In this document: in pieces, positions 1 to 7,000 of the stretch
Layout: every line of letters begins with the position of its first letter
Numbering within the stretch: the first letter of the stretch is position 1
From: Sideroxydans lithotrophicus
GTDB taxonomy: Bacteria > Pseudomonadota > Gammaproteobacteria > Burkholderiales > Sulfuriferulaceae
Assembly (NCBI GenBank): GCA_022736605.1
Contig: DZDB01000075.1
Span: 1-9,758, forward strand
Length of the DNA: 9,758 nucleotides
Reading direction: 5' to 3'
Notes under the pieces: generated by a model
The model's input: only the letters and a program-made list of their open reading frames with translations
Databases searched by the model: none
What the model was told of the DNA's origin: nothing
Program-made: the position numbers and the translations under genes

Positions 1-132
1 ATTATCGGCGGTACCGGTGGCAGCATTACCGATCCTGGCAATACCGTGCCAGAGCCAGCATCGCTGGCCTTGCTCGGCATCGGCCTGGCGGGTTTGGGCG
101 CAATGCGTCGCCGCAAGCAGCAGTCTGTGTAA
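1..132 (+). CDS. PEP-CTERM sorting-domain protein, C-terminal fragment
   Basis: Frame 1 is open from the window edge to a TAA at 130-132, giving the last 43 residues of a protein whose N-terminus lies outside. The end shows the full PEP-CTERM tripartite signal: the motif VPEPAS (codons at 46-63), a short Gly/Leu/Ala-rich hydrophobic stretch (64-105), and the basic cluster RRRK (106-117) with a short QQSV tail. A glycine/serine-rich linker precedes it. In this family the signal targets an exported protein to an exosortase (EpsH/XrtA type), which cleaves near PEP; such proteins are tied to exopolysaccharide production in Gram-negative bacteria. The rest of the protein is not visible, so its own function cannot be stated. 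No exosortase is encoded in the window. A strong terminator follows 22 nt after the stop. Confidence 0.93.
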   Translation: MIGGTGGSITDPGNTVPEPASLALLGIGLAGLGAMRRRKQQSV

Positions 133-154
133 TCTGTCGGTTTTCTTGACAGTC

Positions 155-183
155 AAAAAAGGCGACCTCGGGTCGCCTTTTTT
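155..183. terminator. Bidirectional Rho-independent terminator
   Basis: A perfect inverted repeat: GGCGACC (161-167), loop TCG (168-170), GGTCGCC (171-177), flanked by six A on the left (155-160) and six T on the right (178-183). It therefore reads as a GC hairpin plus U-tract on both strands. It lies between the + strand PEP-CTERM stop at 132 and the - strand stop at 206, so it can end both convergent units. Confidence 0.93.
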
Positions 184-205
184 GTATTCATTTCTATCGC
201 AGCAC

Positions 206-1876
206 TTAGCGCAAATACCCTTCATGCTCCAGCTTCAGCAAGACCCGTTGCACCGCTTCATCCACGCTTAAGTCGGTGGTATCTATCGACAGCTCGGCAC
301 GCTCCGGCGTTTCATACGGATCAGAGATGCCGGTAAATTCCTTGATAATCCCGGCGCGCGCCTTGGCGTAAAGGCCTTTGCGGTCACGTGATTCGCAGGT
401 GGCTATCGGCGTAGCGACGAATATCTCGAAGAATCCACCCAAAGGTTCAATCATGTTGCGCACAGCACGACGCGACCCGGTATACGGTGCAATTGGTGCA
501 CAGATGGCAATGCCGCGATTCTTGGTGATTTCCGAGGCGACGTAGCCGATGCGGCGCACGTTGATGTCGCGATGCTCGCGCGTGAAGCCCAACTCGGACG
601 ACAGGTTACGGCGCACGATGTCGCCATCCAGCAGGGTGACGGAGCGCCCACCCATTTCCATCAGCCGGGTGGTCAGCGCGCGCGCAATGGTTGATTTGCC
701 CGCGCCCGACAGACCGGTAAAAAATACCGTGAAGCCTTGCTGGCTACGCGGCGGGTGGCTGCGCTGCAGCTCGACCAGCACTTCGGGAAAGGTATACCAG
801 TCTGGCATCGCCCTGCCTTCCTGTAAGCGGCGCGTCACTTCTTCAGCAGTCAACATCATTGCCCGGGCACCTTTTGGCACCTCTTCTTCCGCCATAAACT
901 GGCTGCGGTCTTCTACGTAGACCATGCGCGGGAACGGAATCAGCCCGATGCCGATTGCTTCAATCTGCTCGGCTGCGTGTTGATAGTCTTCATGGGTAAT
1001 GACGTCGCCACCACGCCGCAATTGCCCTTGCGTGACGTGTTCGCCCCCCACAATCAGGTGGGTGCAACCATAATTTCGTTCGACAATGGCATTCAGCAGG
1101 GTCGCCCGCACACCGTGCTCACGCGCATACACTGGCGACAGTGCCAAGGCACTGGTGGCGGACGGAAAGCGCCCGATGACCGCGCGGTAACTGCGCACCA
1201 GCGAAAAATAATCTGCGCTTTCAACCGGGTCACCGCCGGCCATGGGGTGGATCAGTAAATTGGCCTCGTTATCTACCGCAGCGCGCAGGATGAAAGCGTG
1301 CTGCGCCCGGCGCAACGGCTGGCGCGCCTGCCAGGCAATCACCTGACGCCAGCCCCGCCGTACAAAATGTGCGCGCTGCTCGGCGGGCGTCTGGCGTAGC
1401 GTAAGAAAATCATGCCGCATCGGCAGTGACACACCTTCCACTGCGCCGCCGACATACCAGGCTTCATCCGGCGCAGCGCCCAGCACGCTGGCTTCCAGCG
1501 CGGCATCGGCTGGCCACAATTCATGCACTGTCACCACGGCGAGCATGAAGCCCTCGCCATCACGCAACGCCAGTGACTCGCCCACTTTGATTTTTGCTGC
1601 CTGTGCCGCACTGACCTGTAAACACAGCGGCAACGGCCATGCACGCCCATCCGCCAGCCGCATAGTTTGCAGCACGCTGAGATAATCGGCTTGCCCCATA
1701 TAGCCGGTGAGCGGCGAATAGCCGCCGTTGAGCAGCAACTCAAGATCACATTGTTGCTGCCAGTTGATGTCGAGTGAATTGAAACCCAATGCGGCCTGTT
1801 TGAGCTCGGCGACGCGCGCAGGATCGGCAATCAGATTGACCAGATGGCCACCGTAGGGGGTAATAAGCTGTTCCAA
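206..1876 (-). CDS. cysC: ATP-sulfurylase-like / adenylylsulfate (APS) kinase two-domain protein
   Basis: The protein has 556 residues. Residues 1-375 resemble ATP sulfurylase: PUA-like N-terminus, DLELLLNGGYSPLTGYM near 44-60, and NYGCTHLIVGGEH near 268-280. Residues 380-556 are a complete APS kinase with P-loop GLSGAGKST (388-396), DGDIVR (417-422), a KGLYAKARAG segment (500-509) and FTGISDPYE. APS kinase makes PAPS from APS and ATP in the cytosol. The sulfurylase active site looks broken: the usual QTRNP...HRAH reads QARQP (183-187) and RRAQ (189-192), and GRDHAG reads GGEHVT. The kinase half is thus probably active and the other half structural or regulatory. From memory, unchecked, a Thiobacillus denitrificans homologue was crystallised as a hexameric APS kinase. 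The start is TTG at 1876, chosen for an AGGAG 5 nt upstream. It lies 8 nt after the DHH gene and is probably coupled to it. Confidence 0.93.
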   Translation of the reverse strand: MEQLITPYGGHLVNLIADPARVAELKQAALGFNSLDINWQQQCDLELLLNGGYSPLTGYMGQADYLSVLQTMRLADGRAWPLPLCLQVSAAQAAKIKVGESLALRDGEGFMLAVVTVHELWPADAALEASVLGAAPDEAWYVGGAVEGVSLPMRHDFLTLRQTPAEQRAHFVRRGWRQVIAWQARQPLRRAQHAFILRAAVDNEANLLIHPMAGGDPVESADYFSLVRSYRAVIGRFPSATSALALSPVYAREHGVRATLLNAIVERNYGCTHLIVGGEHVTQGQLRRGGDVITHEDYQHAAEQIEAIGIGLIPFPRMVYVEDRSQFMAEEEVPKGARAMMLTAEEVTRRLQEGRAMPDWYTFPEVLVELQRSHPPRSQQGFTVFFTGLSGAGKSTIARALTTRLMEMGGRSVTLLDGDIVRRNLSSELGFTREHRDINVRRIGYVASEITKNRGIAICAPIAPYTGSRRAVRNMIEPLGGFFEIFVATPIATCESRDRKGLYAKARAGIIKEFTGISDPYETPERAELSIDTTDLSVDEAVQRVLLKLEHEGYLR

Positions 1877-1881
1877 ACCTG

Positions 1882-1886
1882 CTCCT
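1882..1886 (-). promoter_or_regulatory. Shine-Dalgarno deciding a TTG start
   Basis: On the - strand AGGAG ends 5 nt before the TTG at 1876-1874. It overlaps the TAG stop of the upstream DHH gene (1887-1885) in the string TAGGAG. This supports the non-ATG start of the APS kinase gene, since the first in-frame ATG lies well inside the conserved N-terminal domain. It also suggests termination-reinitiation coupling of the two genes. Confidence 0.8.
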
Positions 1887-2847
1887 AATGTGAGAAATGC
1901 TGCATGAACTGTCGCACAAATTCATCCACCTGCGTATCAGCCAGATGGTTGATGCCCGCCGCACCACGCCGACCGCCGCCAGTGGCAAACATGCTGCAAA
2001 GCACATCTGCGCCAGTCGGATTGATCTGCGCTGCGCGTACGCTGACAACATAGCCACCGCCGGGTTTGGGGCTGAGTACGGCATGTGCACGCGCCGGATA
2101 AGTGACCGCAAGCCAGTTGCCAAAAACACCCGAAACACGACGACTCGAGGCCGCATCCGGCAACAGAAAAACAGCGCCGGTGGCGCCCTCATGAACAGGA
2201 AGCAATGCCTGTGCCTGCGCCATGTCTGCGGCATAACCCTGGCTTAACCGGCTGTAGGCGGGTGCTTCATGGATGAACGCGAACGGGTCAAGATAATCAT
2301 GCACCAGCGCGTATAACACTGCAGGCGGGTAATACAGGTCGGCAAGTGCATCGCCATACCCATTGTAATTAATGCATTCGCCCAAGTGACGCAGCGCGTC
2401 CAGCTGACTTTCCGATAAATCAAGTGGCATGGCCGCCTCGCGCGCAGATTGCGCCATATTGTCGCCAAACGCGGCCACCACTGCCCAGATCCGGTGCGCG
2501 CCGTTTAAATAGCGGTTCACCAGCAGACTGGTGCAGACTTTGGCATCGGTATCAATGTGCGCATCAAGCTTGGGATGCTGCGGAATGTCACCCGGCATGT
2601 GGTGATCGAAGTAGCGCACCGCCACGCCACGCGCCAGCAGCGCCAGCAACGCTGCGTGGTTCTTGCTCATGGCAATATCCAGCACCGTCACCTGATCGCC
2701 CGCTTCGGCCTGCACCTGCTGTAACAGGCTGATGTCGCGCTTGACACCGGTAATCAGTGTGGCCGTTTGCGGCTGCGCCAGACGCAATTGGTGCAACGCG
2801 CAAATACCATCTGCATCACCGTTGAATACATCAAAATACTGCGCCAT
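1885..2847 (-). CDS. DHH-family phosphoesterase (candidate pAp/oligonucleotide phosphatase)
   Basis: A 320-residue cytosolic protein, the usual size for a DHH-DHHA1 phosphoesterase of the NrnA/RecJ superfamily. The metal-binding motifs are all visible: NGDADG (9-14), LDIAMSKN (56-63, D57), FDHH (80-83) and FGDN (127-130). The C-terminal DHHA1 signature is present as GGGRRGAAG (290-298), where the usual GGGH has Arg in place of His. The family hydrolyses phosphodiesters or phosphomonoesters with Mn2+; NrnA members degrade nano-RNA and dephosphorylate pAp. It is the first gene of a two-gene unit with the APS kinase, so a role in removing pAp left after PAPS use is an attractive inference, not a demonstrated one. 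The start is ATG at 2847 with GAGG about 9 nt upstream. The substrate is uncertain because of the His-to-Arg change. Confidence 0.88.
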   Translation of the reverse strand: MAQYFDVFNGDADGICALHQLRLAQPQTATLITGVKRDISLLQQVQAEAGDQVTVLDIAMSKNHAALLALLARGVAVRYFDHHMPGDIPQHPKLDAHIDTDAKVCTSLLVNRYLNGAHRIWAVVAAFGDNMAQSAREAAMPLDLSESQLDALRHLGECINYNGYGDALADLYYPPAVLYALVHDYLDPFAFIHEAPAYSRLSQGYAADMAQAQALLPVHEGATGAVFLLPDAASSRRVSGVFGNWLAVTYPARAHAVLSPKPGGGYVVSVRAAQINPTGADVLCSMFATGGGRRGAAGINHLADTQVDEFVRQFMQHFSH

Positions 2848-2858
2848 CTGTCAACCTC

Positions 2859-2887
2859 GTGTCAGCTTCTCTGCTGGCAGTTATAAC
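2859..2887 (+). promoter_or_regulatory. Candidate sigma70 promoter for the VanZ gene, in a divergent intergenic region
   Basis: The 77-nt gap 2848-2924 separates divergently transcribed genes. On the + strand GTGTCA (2859-2864, 4 of 6 to TTGACA) and TATAAC (2882-2887, 5 of 6 to TATAAT) are 17 nt apart, predicting a start near 2894 and a leader of about 30 nt. The -10 lies in the palindrome GTTATAAC, so it could also serve the DHH gene on the - strand, although the matching - strand -35 (TTACGC) is poor. This is a consensus match by eye only. Confidence 0.4.
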
Positions 2888-2924
2888 ACACCACCCACCA
2901 CGGCGTAACTGCTACCATCACAGC

Positions 2925-4037
2925 ATGCATTCGAATCACCGTTCCCTGTTAATCGCCCGACTATTGCGTGTCAGCGCCGCACTGCTTTACCTGCTGCTGA
3001 TTGGCTACGGCAGCCTGTATCCGTTCAGCGGTTGGCGCACAGCCGAATCCAGCAGTCTGACTTTCCTGGCCGCGCCGTGGCCGCGTTTCATCACCCGCAC
3101 CGACCTGATTACCAATTTGCTGGCGTATCTGCCGCTGGGCTACCTGCTCAGCGCCTGGCTGCGGCTGCATATCGGACGCTGGCAGACAGTGGTTGCTGCA
3201 GTCGGCTTCAGTGCACTGTTCAGTCTGTGCATGGAATTGGCGCAAACCCTGCTACCCGGCCGCATTGCCAGCACCCAGGATATCGCCACCAATGTCGCAG
3301 GCGCGCTGCTCGGCGTGTTGCTGTACCGCCTGCTGCAAAACCACAAATGGCCTGGACACGCCTTGCCCAGCCTGCGTGAACACTGGTTCATCCCTGGCGC
3401 GTGGGGCAATCTGGGCTTGCTGTTGCTCGCTTTGTGGGGCTTGTCACAACTCAGCCTGGAAGTACCGTCACTGGTGGCGGGCAATCTCAAAACCCAGTTC
3501 GTGCCATTCTGGGAACTGCCGGGTAACGGCTATCAATATCGACCTTTGCACACCATTATCTTCACGCTGGAAATCGCGCTGGCAAGCCTGTTTATCGGCG
3601 GATTGCTGCGTCGAAAAGTGCACAGTGCGTGGGTCTGGATCGGCATTTTCGGTTTCGTACTCGCATGCAAGTTATTGGCAGCGGCGCTACTGCTCAAAGG
3701 TGCTGTACTGCCGCGCCTGTTCTCGGCTGAGGTGGCGAGCGGGCTATTCGGTGCTGCCGCGTGTATCGCCTGGGCGCGCCAGTATCCGCATGGCTGGCGC
3801 ACACTTTGGCTTGCTGCCTTGTTAAGCCTGGCGGGTGGCCTGCAATGGCTGCTGCACAGTGGCGCCCTGCGCACACTGAACGGCAGCAGCGGTGCGGTGC
3901 CATTGAACATTACCGCATTGGCAGGCTGGGTCGCCCTTGTATGGCCGTTAGGCGTGGCGTTATTCCTGGCGCTGCGCTGGACGATGAGTGTGCCTGCGGC
4001 GCGCCGCAACGCGACCGGGTTGCAGCAACGTCCATAA
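2925..4037 (+). CDS. VanZ-family integral membrane protein
   Basis: A 370-residue, strongly hydrophobic protein with about ten likely membrane segments. The N-terminal half is a canonical VanZ domain: a first membrane helix ending in YGSLYPF (28-34), a second beginning TDLITNLLAYLPLGYLL (59-75), and the hallmark MELAQTLLPGR (103-113) followed by STQD...N..G (116-126). The C-terminal half looks like a worn second VanZ-like unit, with QFVPFWELPG (191-200) before a helix pair. The biochemical role of VanZ proteins in Gram-negative bacteria is not established; VanZ of Enterococcus gives low-level teicoplanin resistance. The neighbouring ligase gene carries three similar modules, so a shared envelope-polysaccharide role is inferred. 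I chose ATG 2925 over a GTG at 2859, which would lie in the intergenic promoter and add a non-family extension; no strong Shine-Dalgarno is seen. The last 78 nt overlap the opposing ligase gene. Confidence 0.88.
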   Translation: MHSNHRSLLIARLLRVSAALLYLLLIGYGSLYPFSGWRTAESSSLTFLAAPWPRFITRTDLITNLLAYLPLGYLLSAWLRLHIGRWQTVVAAVGFSALFSLCMELAQTLLPGRIASTQDIATNVAGALLGVLLYRLLQNHKWPGHALPSLREHWFIPGAWGNLGLLLLALWGLSQLSLEVPSLVAGNLKTQFVPFWELPGNGYQYRPLHTIIFTLEIALASLFIGGLLRRKVHSAWVWIGIFGFVLACKLLAAALLLKGAVLPRLFSAEVASGLFGAAACIAWARQYPHGWRTLWLAALLSLAGGLQWLLHSGALRTLNGSSGAVPLNITALAGWVALVWPLGVALFLALRWTMSVPAARRNATGLQQRP

Positions 4038-7000
4038 CACCAGCAGATAAAACAGCAATGCCATACGCGGCGAATCAAACAGGCTGTCGATAACGCCTAC
4101 GGTCAAAAAGGCGACCAGCGCTGCGGCAATGACCGGTGCTGGAAAATCCGGCTCACGGTAACGCTTCGCCAGCGTCAGAAACACTCCCAGAACCAGCGCG
4201 CCAAAAAGGCTTAGCCCCAGAATTCCCTGTTCGAAATAGATTTGCAACCACAAGTCCTTGAAATGCCAGGGCAGGTGGTTATCCGTCGCAAAAAACCAGT
4301 CATCCATGCCCGCCTCAAAATCACCGTTGCGCAGCAACTCATGGCCCGTTTCATCGCGCAACGATACCGAATCAATATCCAGCAACACGCCACGTTTCGG
4401 GTTGTACAGGCTGAGTTTGACGCTGGTCTGCGCGTACCACGGGTGGTGCGGCAACGTGCGCGTGTCGATGTCCAGCGTGTAGCGTTGCCACTGGCCGTGC
4501 GCGGCTTTCAGCGGCAGCGTCTGCCAGACACACGCGGCGGAGTAGAGCATCCATTTTTCGCACAGCGGCACGGTCAGCGCCGCACCATCCTGGCTGGCAC
4601 GCACCCGCACGCTGAGTTGGTAATGTCGATCTGGCTGTACCGCGACCAGTTGTTCGAAATACAGCGAATCGCCCGCGCCCAGCTCCAGATAAGTGTTGTT
4701 GGCCTGCGTCACAAAGCGGTACGTCGCCGGCCGCACACCACTGGAATTACGCCAGAAATAAGTCTCGGGATACCGCCCCAACCCCATGCCGAACAACTGG
4801 GTAATCACGCCGCCATCCATCATGCCAACCGCTTCTTCCCAATGCGCGGTACGAATCTCGGCGTCTTTCTGTACGGTCGAAAAACGGCTCTGCATATAGC
4901 TGCCGTGCAGCACCGGCCAGGCGATCCCCGCCAGCACCAGCAACAGCGCCAGACCGCCCAGCGCCTGGCCGGGGCGGAACTTGCCACTGCGGCGCAACAA
5001 CAGACCCAGCCCCAAGACAACCATGCCCAGCAGCAAGGCGATATAGCCGCCGCGCGCGTAAGTTACCAGCAGCGCATAGCCACCCAGCGCAAATACGCCG
5101 AAGCCGAACAGACGCGCCAGCTTGCTGCGGCTTTTCAGCGTCCACCACACGACAAACGGCAGTGCGGTGGCAAAGTAACCTTCGATATACGCGCCACCGG
5201 TGTGCATGCCGGAAAACAGTCCCACCACGCGGTAATCATTGGTGAAATTGAACAGCCCGGTGAATGCGACACGCTCCCACAATACTGACAGACCACCCAG
5301 CAGCACGCCCAGCGTCATGCCCAGCGTTAGCAAGCGCTGACTGCGCGGCGCATCATGATTGAATTCGCGCTTGAGCAAGGGCACCAGCAGTAGCGCCCAC
5401 AACAGGCCTTTGGCGACACGCAGGGCGTTGTAATGGCTGTAATAATTACTGAAACTGTTGGCGTCAAGGGGTGGAAACGGATATGCGCCGATCAGCGTTG
5501 CCGCCGCTTGCGACACGGCAAATAACGCCAGCACCATAAACCCCAGCGCAGACAGACGATAGCCGGGCTTGCCGCCCAGACTGTGCCAGCCCGCCACCGC
5601 CAGTGTCACCAGCAGCAGATAATCCAGTTCGTCGACAAAAAAGCGTCCGGTAAACGGTGCCAGATCAAGCACCGGCAACGCGGCAGGCAGCGCCACCAGC
5701 CACGCTTGTGGCCAGCGCCACAACACCAGCGCGTAACCCAGCACGGCGGCGGCCAGCCAAACGCTGCCAAGCGGATACACCGCGATCGCCCACAACAGCA
5801 GGCCCGCACTGACCAGGGCAAACGGGTTGATGCGGCCACGCGGGCGTGCTGACGGCGTACTCGATTCAATCGGCATGACATCGTCTCCGGCGGTGAATTT
5901 TGACGGGCGCAGAATTGACTGAGCACGCGGTACAGACAGCTGACTGAGCCAGCCCAGCAGGCCGTAACTGGCGGCGGCAGCGACAGCGCCGAGCAACAGG
6001 TTAGTCGGATCTGGATGCTCGCCCGACTGAAACAGCTTGGCGAATTCAAACAGCCCGGCAACCGACGCCCCCAGCAACGCAGCAGCGATCACGCCACCCT
6101 GCCGGCTGGCATTGCGCCAGAAGAAATGCAGCATGCCGAGCGGCGCATACGCGACCAGCACAAACAGCAGGCTGGTCAAGGCCACGGCCTCGGAGGTGTA
6201 GTAGTGATAGTAAAACGGCAAAAAATGAACCTGTGGCAGCCGTGCCAGCCCCTGTTGCCACGGCAACCAATCTGCCTTGTGCCAGTTTTGCAACAGACTC
6301 AAGCCCACCAGATACACGGGCAAACCCAGCAACGCCAATGGCCGGGTAAGGCGGCTAGTTTGCAGACGGACGATCAGCGGTGACGCCGTCAGGAATGGAT
6401 AAATGAACGCGCCGATGCCCATGCCTGCGGCGCGCGTCAGGATCGACGCACCTTGCGAAATCCCCGATTGCAGGAACAGTTGTACGGTTTCAATCACGCC
6501 ACCCAGCACCGCGCCTGCGACCACCGCGATGAGAACACGCGTGGCGCCCGGCACGCGCACCCAGCGCGCCAGCATCAGCCCCAGCGGCAGCACCGCGAGT
6601 GCTTCTTCAATGAGTTTGAAACCGCAGCGCATGGTACCACTGCAGGTGGCACTCGACAGCACCCAGCCATTGCGACCATTGGCAAGGCGTGCGGCCAACT
6701 CGTGCGCGCTCACAACAAAATCATAAGGAAAAAAACTGACTGCCAGATAGGCGATCAGATAAAAAATGAATGCCGCCGACAGTGCGGTGCTGCCACCCTC
6801 GCGCAGCCGCGCAGCCCAGCCCGCAACGCGTTTACCCAATGCCAGCCAGAGCACGATGCCCAGCCCGCTGCCGAGCGCTTCGGCCAGAATGTCGTTGAGC
6901 GATACGGTACGCGGCGGGAAAAACAGCTGGGTAAATTCGACCCCAACCGCCAATCCCACACACAACACGAATGTCAGCCCGCCCGCCGCCAGAGTGGCCG

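Noticed and set aside
17..271. 84-codon + strand frame at the left end
   Set aside because: It reads through the PEP-CTERM tail in another frame, across the terminator and into the end of the opposing APS kinase gene.
1746..2234. 162-codon frame on the - strand spanning the DHH/APS kinase junction
   Set aside because: It is out of frame with two well-recognised genes and has no family resemblance.
2859..2924. GTG start extending the VanZ protein by 22 residues
   Set aside because: No ribosome site, and it would translate the likely promoter; the hydrophobic VanZ N-terminus begins shortly after ATG 2925.
4125..4141. Possible hairpin with CCAGC/GCTGG arms after the VanZ stop
   Set aside because: The arms are short with a wide loop and no T-run, and the site lies inside the ligase coding sequence; not supported as a terminator.
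4242..5288. 348-codon open frame on the + strand
   Set aside because: It is antisense to the O-antigen ligase-like region; the Gln/Arg/His-rich product has no recognisable motif, while the - strand frame encodes coherent membrane helices.
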